Shown one piece after another: positions 46,432 to 55,119 of a stretch of 64,000 bases of DNA (position 1 is its first letter; each line of letters opens with the position of its first letter). The translations under genes and the position numbers were made by a program. Below the pieces are notes generated by a model. It was not told the DNA's origin. It saw only the letters and a list, made by a program, of their open reading frames with translations, and ran no database searches. Source of the stretch: JAPOXR01 sp963664715 (GTDB lineage: Bacteria > Pseudomonadota > Alphaproteobacteria > Rhodobacterales > Rhodobacteraceae); NCBI GenBank assembly GCA_963664715.2, contig CAXXUY010000011.1:496001-560000 (forward strand), written 5' to 3'.

Positions 46432-47438
46432 CCCCCGATCTCGGATTTCCCGGTCCTCCTGCCAGTTTCTGCCGACTGTCAAGATCCATCGGCCGTGATC
46501 CGATGTTGGTCCAGGGGCCCGGAGGAAACACTTCGGTCAAGTTCGGGAACGTCATGTGGATCAAGGCATCCGGCACCCAACTGTCAGACGCAGAAAGTGC
46601 CTCCATTTTTACACCGGTTGACGTTGAATCCTCGGCCGCCGAGATCGATGCCGGAGCGGATTCGCCGGGAAGGGATGCCCGGCTGAACCCCGAAGATGGT
46701 CACCGTCCATCAATCGAGACCAGTTTCCATGCCATGCTGCCGTGGAAGTACGTATTTCACTATCATTCCGTGCGCGCACTGGCACATCTTACGTCCGAGG
46801 AAGGCGTGGCCGGGGCTCTGGAAAGGCTGTCCAGGTTCAATCCGGCGCTGGTCCCGTACGGGAAACCCGGGGTTCAATTGTCCAGATCGATCCGAACAGC
46901 CGTAGCCGGTCGGGACTCAAGCGTAATCCTGCTCAGGAATCACGGAATGATCGTCTGCGGGAATTCGGTTGCGGAGGTTCGCAGGCTAGTGTTTGAAACC
47001 GAAAGATGCCTGCAGATCGATCAGGGCACAGATCATGAACCACCAGGTCGACCAGCTGAAATCCCCGGATGGGAGCCGTTACCTGGGTCCGGATCACTGA
47101 TGAAGGACACATTGCTTCAGGAACGCCTCGTTTCGGGCAGCTACTTTCCCGATCAGGTCGTTTTTCTGGGCCCGAGGATCCCGGATGTCACTGCAGGGCA
47201 GTTGCAGGAACAGCCCGGGCCGGCTTCGCCCGCCGTGCTGGTTCGCGGAACCGGACTGTATCTGCGCTCCGAAGTCCCGGTTGCAACCCGTGAAATGCTG
47301 GAGTGCCTCTGGCAGGTCCTGACGCGGGTTCCAGCGTCATGGCAGCTTCAACGGCTGAACGAATATGAGGTGGGCGAACTTACCGATTGGGATGCCGAGA
47401 AATATCGCAAGGCGTTGTCTGAAGGGCATCGCGATTGA
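46428..47438 (+). CDS. Class II aldolase/adducin family protein, long form
   Basis: This 336-residue protein starts with GPGGNTSVKFG and WIKASGTQLSDA, then the metal-binding FHYHSVRA and LRNHGMI histidines. The C-terminal extension of roughly 100 residues sets it apart from short FucA types and resembles the N-terminal half of RhaD-like enzymes. It is translationally coupled at both ends. Its job may be to cleave the phosphosugar made by the next gene's kinase. Confidence 0.85.
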   Translation: MTPDLGFPGPPASFCRLSRSIGRDPMLVQGPGGNTSVKFGNVMWIKASGTQLSDAESASIFTPVDVESSAAEIDAGADSPGRDARLNPEDGHRPSIETSFHAMLPWKYVFHYHSVRALAHLTSEEGVAGALERLSRFNPALVPYGKPGVQLSRSIRTAVAGRDSSVILLRNHGMIVCGNSVAEVRRLVFETERCLQIDQGTDHEPPGRPAEIPGWEPLPGSGSLMKDTLLQERLVSGSYFPDQVVFLGPRIPDVTAGQLQEQPGPASPAVLVRGTGLYLRSEVPVATREMLECLWQVLTRVPASWQLQRLNEYEVGELTDWDAEKYRKALSEGHRD

Positions 47439-48745
47439 GCCTTTATCTTGGATTGGATTTTGGCACCTCCGGCGTGCGGGCCGCGGTCATTGACGACCAA
47501 CGCCGCGAGGTCGCGGCCGCTCGTGTCTCACTGCCTGCACCTGATCTCCTGGATGGCCGGCCCGCCCAGGACCCCAACCTGTGGTGGCATTCCCTCGAGA
47601 ATTGTCTTGACCGGTTGTCAATTTGCCTGGCTGGGACGAAACGCAACCTTTCGGAGGTGGCGGCGGTCTCGGTCGACGGCACGTCCGGCACCCTGCTTCT
47701 GGCAGATTCCAGGCTCCAGCCGGTGACGTCAGCACTGATGTACAATTCGTCCAGGTTTCGGGATGAAGCGCGGGCAATCGATTCAGTTGCACCGAGAAAT
47801 TCCATCGCCCGGGGTCAATCCTCAGCTCTGGCACGCCTTCTCTACCTGCAATCGCTCCCGGCAGCCAAAGAAGCCGCCTTTGCCTTGCATCAGGCCGACT
47901 GGATTGCAGCCAGACTGACAGGCAAGGGTGGGACCAGTGATGAAAACAATGCACTCAAGACCGGATATGATCTGGCGACGGGCAACTGGCCAGAACATCT
48001 GCTCGAGAAACTGAAAGTCAGGATGGAACTCCTGCCCGATGTGCTGCCGGCGGGGCAGGTGATCGGAACCGTGCAGAAATCAGTTTGCGATCAGTTTGGA
48101 TTTGGCAGGGGAACGCTTGTAGCCGCTGGCACGACTGACAGCATCGCCGCATTCATTGCATCGGGCGCTTCAAGAGTTGGTGAAGGAGTCACGTCGGTAG
48201 GAACAACCCTTGTCATCAAGCTGTTGTCAGACGTTCCTGTTTCCGATGCCCGACTCGGAGTCTACAGCCACAGGATCTTCGAAACCTGGCTGGCAGGAGG
48301 AGCCTCGAATGCCGGAGGTGGTGCGCTGTTGAAGGAGTTCTCGCTTGATCGAATGGCCGAGCTATCCGATCAAATCGACCCCGAAACGGAAAGCGGTCTT
48401 TATTACTATCCGTTGCCGGAAAGGGGAGAGCGGTTCCCGGTTGCAGACCCGGATCTTGACCCGGTGCTGACACCGCGCCCCAAGAGCGATGCGCTCTTCC
48501 TGCAAGGCCTGTTTGAAGGGCTGGCCAACATTGAGCGGTCGGGGTACGACGCACTTGGAGCACTGGGTGCTCCTGATGTGACGAATGTGATCTCGGTCGG
48601 CGGCGGGGCAGGCAACCGAACTCTGATGCGCATCAGGGAGCGAATTCTCGGTTGCGCTGTTTCGGCCGCTTCGGCTGACGCGGCAATTGGGAGCGCAGTG
48701 ATTGCCTTGAAGGCAAGTCGATCCGGAAAACCGGGCAAGGTCTGA
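47435..48745 (+). CDS. FGGY-family carbohydrate kinase
   Basis: This 436-residue kinase has the phosphate-1 motif DFGTSGVRA at the N-terminus, the DGTSGTLLL region and the adenosine/phosphate-2 area GTTDSIAAFIASGAS and ISVGGGAGNRTLM. The TTG start overlaps the aldolase stop (TTGA), which implies coupling. The family includes xylulose, ribulose, rhamnulose and fuculose kinases. The substrate here is unknown. Confidence 0.9.
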   Translation: MSLYLGLDFGTSGVRAAVIDDQRREVAAARVSLPAPDLLDGRPAQDPNLWWHSLENCLDRLSICLAGTKRNLSEVAAVSVDGTSGTLLLADSRLQPVTSALMYNSSRFRDEARAIDSVAPRNSIARGQSSALARLLYLQSLPAAKEAAFALHQADWIAARLTGKGGTSDENNALKTGYDLATGNWPEHLLEKLKVRMELLPDVLPAGQVIGTVQKSVCDQFGFGRGTLVAAGTTDSIAAFIASGASRVGEGVTSVGTTLVIKLLSDVPVSDARLGVYSHRIFETWLAGGASNAGGGALLKEFSLDRMAELSDQIDPETESGLYYYPLPERGERFPVADPDLDPVLTPRPKSDALFLQGLFEGLANIERSGYDALGALGAPDVTNVISVGGGAGNRTLMRIRERILGCAVSAASADAAIGSAVIALKASRSGKPGKV

Positions 48746-48852
48746 TCGCTCCCGATTGACGTCGACAGCGGCATCCCAGCTTCGTTGGTCGGCCGGACTG
48801 CCTCTCGTGGGGTCCGCCTGCGAAAAAGTTTGTGAAGAAAGTGCTTTGACTC

Positions 48853-49992
48853 ATGACCAATATTGCAACACTCAAGGGGATGACCTGGGATCACAGCCGA
48901 GGTTTTGATCCAATGGTTGCAGCATCTCGGCAGTATTCCGAGATCAACCCGGGAGTCGAGATTGCCTGGGAAAGGAGATCTCTCCAGGCCTTCGCCGATC
49001 GTCCCATCCGGGAAATGACCAATGACTTTGACCTGGTCGTTATTGACCATCCTCATGTTGGTGAAGTTGCGAAGGACGAAATCCTGGTGGCACTCGACAC
49101 CGTCGGGAGGACTGCCGAACTGGAAGAACTGGAGAAGCACTCCATCGGGCTTTCACATCAATCCTACAGTTTTCGGGGCCATCAATGGGCCCTGGCAATC
49201 GATGCTGCAACCCCGGTTGCATCCTATCGCGAAGACCTGCTTTCGAACCCGCCGTCGAGATGGGATGACGTTGTTGATCTGGCGAGAAGACAGAAGGTGG
49301 CGTTTGCACTCATTCCGGTCAACGCCATTTCAACCTTCATGGGACTGGCCAGAAATCTCGGCCACGAGATCGCCGCCGGCGAATGCCTGATTGATCCTGA
49401 TGCCGGAAGGTTTGTTCTTGATACGATGAAGGAAATCCAGGCGCTGATGGATCCGCGATGTCTCGAACTTGATCCGATCGGAATTCTGGATTGGATGGCC
49501 AACGAGCTGGATGGACCTGCATACACTCCGTTCGGCTATGGGTATACCAATTACAGTCGAGTCAGTTACTGCCGGTATCCTGTCACGTTTATCGATGCCC
49601 CGGGTTTCAATGACAACAGCCCCGGCGGCACTGTACTGGGAGGAACCGGAATTGCGGTGTCAAGCAGCACGCTGCATCGGGAGATTGCAGTCGACTTTGC
49701 GTTCTGGATCGCCGGTCCGGAGATACAGCAGGGTCTCTTTTTCGAGTCTGGGGGGCAGCCGGGCCATGCCGTCGCCTGGGAGAGTGACATCTGTAACAGG
49801 GCAACGCGTGACTTCTTTCGAAACACCCGCCGAACCTTGGAAACCGCGTGGCTTCGGCCGAGGTATCCGGGCTACATGACATTTCAGGACCTTGCCGGCG
49901 AGATCGTGCATGCCTTCCTCAGAAATGAGCTGGATGTCGGTTCGGCCCTGGAAAAGCTGCAGCGCGCCTACCGGATATCCCGCGAGGGATGA
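48853..49992 (+). CDS. Solute-binding-protein homologue without signal peptide
   Basis: This 379-residue protein has the ABC family 1 solute-binding fold (MTWDHSRGFDPMVAASRQY; DLVVIDHPHVGEVA; FIDAPGF; FAFWIAGPEIQQGLF). It starts directly with the mature fold. An in-frame TGA at 48847-48849, two codons upstream of ATG 48853, excludes a hidden leader, so it should stay in the cytoplasm. It may be an intracellular sugar sensor or an enzyme-like derivative. No permease or ATPase is in this operon. It starts 108 bases after the kinase gene. Confidence 0.8.
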   Translation: MTNIATLKGMTWDHSRGFDPMVAASRQYSEINPGVEIAWERRSLQAFADRPIREMTNDFDLVVIDHPHVGEVAKDEILVALDTVGRTAELEELEKHSIGLSHQSYSFRGHQWALAIDAATPVASYREDLLSNPPSRWDDVVDLARRQKVAFALIPVNAISTFMGLARNLGHEIAAGECLIDPDAGRFVLDTMKEIQALMDPRCLELDPIGILDWMANELDGPAYTPFGYGYTNYSRVSYCRYPVTFIDAPGFNDNSPGGTVLGGTGIAVSSSTLHREIAVDFAFWIAGPEIQQGLFFESGGQPGHAVAWESDICNRATRDFFRNTRRTLETAWLRPRYPGYMTFQDLAGEIVHAFLRNELDVGSALEKLQRAYRISREG

Positions 49993-50128
49993 GACGGTGG
50001 CGTCCAAATCCCGGCACCTCCTTCAACCACAATGGCTGATGGACGGTCAGATACCAGGAGATTGGTGTCTACTCTCCAGGTGGCTGCTGGTCGCTGCCTG
50101 TTGCCGTGACCAGTTCGGCAACAGCAAG

Positions 50129-51016
50129 TCACCGGACGACTTCGAATGACCGCCTGCCCATGGCCTTTTGAACCTCGTAGATCGAGCCTTGGTTTGTGGA
50201 TTCCGGAAACGCAATTCGCATCGGACATTCAACCACTCGAGGTTCCAGTGTAGGCTTCCCACACAGCAATCGGTTGTCGAACTCCTCGATTCCTTCCCAT
50301 TTGCCAAGCCCTCCAGCCACCGGGAACGCATTCGCCGCCATGATCTCGAAAAAGACGATACGGCGGTCCCTTTCCGAGGTGTTCAACGCTGACCCATGGA
50401 CAGTTCGGGCATGATGAAAGGATAGTGAACCTGCGGGACCCATGAGTGGCACTGCCTCATCTTCCACCAACCCACAGGCACTCAAATCCATTGCTCCGGC
50501 AAACACACCATTGTGGTGGTGATTGAAGACGCCTCGCCTGTGGGTGCCGGGAAATACCATCAGCGGACCGTTCTCGAGATCCATGTCATCGATGATCAAA
50601 CCCACGGCCAATACGTCATCATTGGTGTACGGATAAAACGCCCAATCCTGGTGCCACTCGACCGCCGCGCCGTATCCGGCTGATTTCATGTTCAGCTTGG
50701 TCGTCTGCAATCTCAGATTTGGCCCGATCAGATCGCGAACTGGCCCCAGGACATGGTCCGAGAGCAGCAGGTCGGAGACAACCTTCGACTGGGTATGAGG
50801 AAGCTTGACCCTGCGAATGCGAGGATTGTCCGGTGTGTGGCTATCCTCCAGATCAATCCTGTGGTCGGATTCGGTCATGCTCCGCGCCATGTCCTGAAAT
50901 CTTGCAGTTTCAGCTCTTACAGCGTCAATGATGTTCTCGGGAACATGACGTTCCAGAACGAGACAACCCTGTTCATTGTAGTGGTTGATCTGGGGTATCG
51001 ACAGAACTTCTGGCAT
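50129..51016 (-). CDS. Phytanoyl-CoA dioxygenase (PhyH) family protein
   Basis: This 295-residue protein is probably an Fe(II)/2-oxoglutarate dioxygenase. The iron motif His-x-Asp is in WHQDWAFYPYTND, the second His in RTVHGSALN and a following Arg lies in SERDRR. The substrate is unknown and PhyH proteins act on diverse small molecules. Its start is preceded by a GGAG ribosome site locked in a hairpin. It is convergent with the signal-less binding-protein gene. Confidence 0.88.
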   Translation of the reverse strand: MPEVLSIPQINHYNEQGCLVLERHVPENIIDAVRAETARFQDMARSMTESDHRIDLEDSHTPDNPRIRRVKLPHTQSKVVSDLLLSDHVLGPVRDLIGPNLRLQTTKLNMKSAGYGAAVEWHQDWAFYPYTNDDVLAVGLIIDDMDLENGPLMVFPGTHRRGVFNHHHNGVFAGAMDLSACGLVEDEAVPLMGPAGSLSFHHARTVHGSALNTSERDRRIVFFEIMAANAFPVAGGLGKWEGIEEFDNRLLCGKPTLEPRVVECPMRIAFPESTNQGSIYEVQKAMGRRSFEVVR

Positions 51017-51033
51017 GAACTGGTCTCCAGTTC
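51017..51033 (-). promoter_or_regulatory. Hairpin enclosing the ribosome-binding site of the PhyH gene
   Basis: On the minus strand GAACTGG AGA CCAGTTC is a perfect 7-bp stem with a 3-base loop that ends directly at the ATG. The Shine-Dalgarno GGAG spans the stem end and loop, 8 bases from the start codon. The structure would hinder initiation unless opened, or the DNA palindrome may be a protein operator. Confidence 0.5.
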
Positions 51034-51363
51034 CCGTAATAGGTCAATAGGTTCGGTCGCCTGTCCATAGCCGAACCTCCGATAGTCTTCCAGACGGACC
51101 GGGCGTGCGTCTCAATGGCGCACAAGCCGCACAATCCGGTTTGGGCAGTCCGGCCAGAAAGAACCCGGCATGCGGCAATCAACACTGCGGAAGATTCGTC
51201 GGGCTGAAACGCTTTGGCGGGCGGGATCCTCTTGTCCTGCAGATTTCTGACACCGAGCGATTTACGGTAGCAGCCATTTCACTTGCCGGGCAAACTCCAG
51301 CAGCCTCAGCCGCTAGTAAACGCCAACCGGTAATTGCAGGTGCGCCTGGCGGATCACCTCGGG
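51034..51363. other. Intergenic region between PhyH and aglK
   Basis: This 330-base region lies upstream of the PhyH gene and downstream of the aglK stop, with both genes on the minus strand. It should contain the PhyH promoter. No gene was supported in it. Confidence 0.4.
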
Positions 51364-52455
51364 TTACCGGTAATAGAGGGACTTCCCGTTGTGGAAGACC
51401 TGCACTTTCTCCGGAATCGCCGTCAGCTTGATCGACTTGCCGCGCAGGTCGCGGTGTATGCCGCCCAGTTTGCCGATCACCGGGTCATCAGTTCCCGGGC
51501 GCTTGAAGTAGAGTTGCGTGACCTCACCGAGAGCTTCCACAATATCGATCTTGCCCTCGAAAATGTAATCATCGCCAGACTCGATGAAGTCTTCAGGGCG
51601 GACGCCGACATTGACCTTGAGGCCCTTGTCCGATTCGCTGGACGGTGCATTCGAGACCGCGATGCCGCCGCCATCAAGACGAACGGTCGTCTGTGAGCCT
51701 GTATCAATCAGCTCGCCAGGCATGAGGTTCATCGCAGGCGAACCGATGAATTGTGCCACGAACTCATTTTCAGGGCGGCTGTACAGATCCAGCGGATTGC
51801 CTACCTGTCCAATGCCGTCACCGACGGTGAGTACTACGATCCGGTCTGCGAGCGTCATGGCCTCAACCTGGTCGTGGGTCACATATATCATCGTCGAGTT
51901 GGGCATCTGTTCCTTGAGCTGCGCAATCTCGATCCGGGTGGCGACACGAAGAGCAGCGTCGAGGTTCGAAAGCGGTTCGTCAAAAAGGTAGACCTTCGGG
52001 TCCCGCACAATCGAGCGCCCGATCGCCACCCGCTGTCTTTGCCCTCCAGAGAGTGCCTTAGGAAGCCGGTCGAGAAATGGTTCGAGCTGAAGAATTTTCG
52101 CTGCGCGGTCTATGGCCTCTGCGATTTCCTGCTTGTTCTTCTTTGCCAGCTTGAGTGCAAAGCTCATATTGTCGCGCACGGTCATGTGCGGATAGAGCGC
52201 ATAGGACTGGAATACCATTGCAATTCCGCGCTGGGCCGGAGGCACGTTGTTGACAATCTCGTTATCGATCTCAAGCGTACCGCTGGTAATGGTTTCGAGA
52301 CCGGCAATCATTCGCAGGAGAGTGGACTTGCCACAGCCGGAAGGACCAACAAAGACGACCAATTCGCCCTGCTCGATTTCGAGGTTGATGTCCTTCAGGA
52401 CATGAACCTTGCCACCATATTTCTTGTTGACATTGCTCAGCTTGATATCAGCCAT
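51364..52455 (-). CDS. aglK: ABC transporter ATP-binding protein, AglK/MalK type
   Basis: This 363-residue ATPase has Walker A GPSGCGKST at 37-45, signature LSGGQRQRV, Walker B LFDEPLSNLDAAL, THDQ and the TOBE-type C-terminal domain (GVRPEDFI). It closes the aglE-aglF-aglG-aglK set. In rhizobia the agl operon also has an alpha-glucosidase (aglA) between aglG and aglK. Here only a 198-base gap (52456-52653) lies there. Confidence 0.87.
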   Translation of the reverse strand: MADIKLSNVNKKYGGKVHVLKDINLEIEQGELVVFVGPSGCGKSTLLRMIAGLETITSGTLEIDNEIVNNVPPAQRGIAMVFQSYALYPHMTVRDNMSFALKLAKKNKQEIAEAIDRAAKILQLEPFLDRLPKALSGGQRQRVAIGRSIVRDPKVYLFDEPLSNLDAALRVATRIEIAQLKEQMPNSTMIYVTHDQVEAMTLADRIVVLTVGDGIGQVGNPLDLYSRPENEFVAQFIGSPAMNLMPGELIDTGSQTTVRLDGGGIAVSNAPSSESDKGLKVNVGVRPEDFIESGDDYIFEGKIDIVEALGEVTQLYFKRPGTDDPVIGKLGGIHRDLRGKSIKLTAIPEKVQVFHNGKSLYYR

Positions 52456-52653
52456 TTGCTTCTCCTGATTTCAGGCAGATCATTCCCGGCTGCGTCAGAA
52501 ATTTACGAAATCCTGCCCCGCCGGAATAGCTGTCCTGAATACAGCCCAGATATCTACGCCAGACTGCCTCGTCGTTGTGCCCTCTTCAAAGCGCATGACC
52601 GGTCTGCGGTGTACCAGCCTGGTTCGAATGTTGTAGCCTGACCAGGCCATGCT

Positions 52654-53808
52654 TCACTTGACCGATCCAGCCAACAGGCCGCGCACAAGATATCTTTGCA
52701 TCGCGAAGAACACGGCCAGTGGAACGGCGATCGACACGAAGGCAGCCGTTGCAAGGATCTCCCAGTTTCCGCCACGGGTTCCGAGCAACTCGACGATCTG
52801 GTTTGTCATGACCGTTGTGTCACCGGTCGCATCAATGAGGAACACACGGGCGACAAGCAGGTCATTCCAGGTCCAGAGGAACTGGAATATCGCGAAGGAT
52901 GCCATGGCGGGGAAACTCAGCGGAACTATTATCTTGGTAAAGATCTGGAAATCGGTGGCGCCGTCAACCTTTGCATTTTCAATTATGTCTCGTGGCAAAC
53001 CCACCATGTAGTTTCGCAGCAGATAGATAGCCAATGGCAGGCCGAATCCGGTGTGCGCCATCCAGGTGCCCAGGTAACCTTTCCCGATACCGATACCGTT
53101 GTGGAATTGCAGCAGGGGGATCAATGCCAATTGGAGGGGCACGACGAGAAGGCCCACGACGGCGGCGATCAGAATCGCTCGACCGGGGAATTGCATCCAT
53201 GCGAGAGCGTAAGCGGCGAAAGCGGCGAATACTATCGGGATGATTGTCGCCGGGATCGTTACAGTCAGGGTATTGAAGAAAGCCTTGGCCATGCTGTCGG
53301 TTCTGTCTCCGCTCAACAACACCCGTTCATAGTTCTCTAGCGTAAACTCGGGAGGCGAGATGGCGGTCACGAAGACCCGCTTGCCGCGTCCTGACAACTG
53401 TTCGCCATCGCCGCGCCATTCATAGACACCATCTGCAGACACGGTGACGGATTCACCGTCTCCGAGATCCGCAACTTCGCCGGGCTGATAGGCCTCGACG
53501 GCCCGCGAGGAAGTACCCCAGGCCAGGACCTCCCCCGACTCGCCCTCTTCAAATATGCGCCCTGACACGAGGAATGCATCGCCTTCTTCCACCCTGGCGT
53601 CTTCGGGGTCAGCACTGCGGACGACGCTGCGTCGTTCGGACGCGAACATGGACGCCCACCAACCTGAGTCGGATATCTGATCTGCGGTTCTGAAAGACGA
53701 AACCAGGAGTCCGGCTGTCGGAAACAGCCACAACGCGACGAGCAGCGCCGTGGAAATGTGAACGGCCCAGGTCAGTCTCGAACTGGTACCGGCTATTCCG
53801 TCCATCAT
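52654..53808 (-). CDS. aglG: ABC transporter permease, AglG type
   Basis: This roughly 384-residue permease has an unusual periplasmic insert of about 130 residues between the first two membrane segments (from VSSFRTADQ to FTLENYERVLLSG), the hallmark of AglG-like permeases, and the EAA loop LPRDIIENAKVDGATDFQIF. I use ATG 53808 (an adjacent ATG follows), which has AAGGA upstream and overlaps the aglF stop. An in-frame ATG at 53841 would add 11 residues. Confidence 0.86.
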   Translation of the reverse strand: MMDGIAGTSSRLTWAVHISTALLVALWLFPTAGLLVSSFRTADQISDSGWWASMFASERRSVVRSADPEDARVEEGDAFLVSGRIFEEGESGEVLAWGTSSRAVEAYQPGEVADLGDGESVTVSADGVYEWRGDGEQLSGRGKRVFVTAISPPEFTLENYERVLLSGDRTDSMAKAFFNTLTVTIPATIIPIVFAAFAAYALAWMQFPGRAILIAAVVGLLVVPLQLALIPLLQFHNGIGIGKGYLGTWMAHTGFGLPLAIYLLRNYMVGLPRDIIENAKVDGATDFQIFTKIIVPLSFPAMASFAIFQFLWTWNDLLVARVFLIDATGDTTVMTNQIVELLGTRGGNWEILATAAFVSIAVPLAVFFAMQRYLVRGLLAGSVK

Positions 53809-55037
53809 CGCATTTCCTTCCTGGCGTTGTACACGTTCCATATCAGTATGGGTGAGACGAGGATCATGATGACCATTGCACTGGCCGATCCGACGCCCCA
53901 GTCATTGGCGCGGAACAGCTTGTCGAACATGTAGTTTGCCAGAACCTGCGTCTCCCATTGACCGTTGGTCATGGCAAAGACGACGTCGAATATCTTCAGG
54001 ACCACGAGCGTGATTGTTGTCCACACGACAACGATTGTTCCCGTGATCTGCGGAACCTTGATGCCGAAGAATACCTGGAATGGATTGGCACCGTCGACAA
54101 TTGCAGCCTCTACGGTTTCTTCCGGGATACCGCGAAGCGCTGCCGACAGGATCACCATGGCAAAACCTGTCTGAATCCAGATCAGCACCACCATCAGGAA
54201 GAAGTTGTTCCAGAAAGGAAGAGTGAGCCACTGCTGCGGTTCGCCGAATTCCAGGCTGGCGCTCAGAATCCCGACCAACGACAACAAGGACCGTACAAGA
54301 AAATAGGCGGCTACGGCCACGGCTGCCAATCTGGCAACCGTCATCAGGCCACCTCCCGCAAAGTCGCCGGACAGGAGGGAGCTGAGCAGCACCCAGCCGA
54401 CATATGACACAACAGCCGCAAATCCGAGTACGACGACCGCGGGCAGCAGCTTCAGGAAGAGGATTGATCCGATGCCTCCGTCGAACTGAAGCCAGATTGC
54501 GTTCAGCAAGCCAATCTGTGCCTGATCAACCGGACGTGAATCGTAAATGAGCTTGAAGATGACTGCTGCGCCCACGAACGATATGGCCATCGGCATGAAA
54601 ATCATGGATTTTGCAATGTTGCCCCAGCGAATTCGATCGGTCAGCTGGGCTGCCAGCAGACCGAATGCGGTGGACGTCGCCGGTACGATGATCAGCCAGA
54701 GCATGTTGTTGAACATCGCTTCCCAGAACTTGGGCTCGTCAAACATCTGGCTGTAATTTGCAAGACCGACAAATTTGCCGTCCTGGGCACGGTCTGTCAG
54801 GCTGAGCCAGAGGGTCGAAAACACCGGGTAGGCAAGATAAAGTCCCAGGGCAACAATGGCCGGAAAAAGAAACAGCCAGGGGCGGACGGCGTTTGCCCTG
54901 CTGATATTGCGGCCGGCATCATTCTTCCGGGGCGGAAAGACAACCTTGTCCAGCAACTGGTTGGACAAGTAGAAATACCCGAGGCACCCTCCAACACCTA
55001 CCATAATCGTCAAGATACCTTGCAATGCCGGGTGCAT
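53805..55037 (-). CDS. aglF: ABC transporter permease, AglF type
   Basis: This 410-residue permease is longer than usual MalF-type subunits and has an N-terminal extra membrane helix (IMVGVGGCLGYFYLSN). The membrane core includes RGIPEETVEAAIVDGANPFQVFFG (EAA loop). It follows aglE with a strong hairpin in the 82-base gap. Confidence 0.87.
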   Translation of the reverse strand: MHPALQGILTIMVGVGGCLGYFYLSNQLLDKVVFPPRKNDAGRNISRANAVRPWLFLFPAIVALGLYLAYPVFSTLWLSLTDRAQDGKFVGLANYSQMFDEPKFWEAMFNNMLWLIIVPATSTAFGLLAAQLTDRIRWGNIAKSMIFMPMAISFVGAAVIFKLIYDSRPVDQAQIGLLNAIWLQFDGGIGSILFLKLLPAVVVLGFAAVVSYVGWVLLSSLLSGDFAGGGLMTVARLAAVAVAAYFLVRSLLSLVGILSASLEFGEPQQWLTLPFWNNFFLMVVLIWIQTGFAMVILSAALRGIPEETVEAAIVDGANPFQVFFGIKVPQITGTIVVVWTTITLVVLKIFDVVFAMTNGQWETQVLANYMFDKLFRANDWGVGSASAMVIMILVSPILIWNVYNARKEMR

Positions 55038-55069
55038 TTTCCCCTCCTCGATCAGACTTACGGAGGTGT

Positions 55070-55094
55070 GCCGCGGTCCGGACCGGACCGCGGC
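55070..55094 (-). promoter_or_regulatory. Strong hairpin between aglE and aglF
   Basis: GCCGCGGTCCG (55070-55080) and CGGACCGCGGC (55084-55094) form a perfect 11-bp stem around 3 bases, about 25 bases after the aglE stop. There is no T-run on the minus strand. It sits at the same position in the operon as the hairpins at 3119 and 34497. Confidence 0.65.
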
Positions 55095-55119
55095 AGGTCA
55101 ACATTACTGTTTCAGGTTA

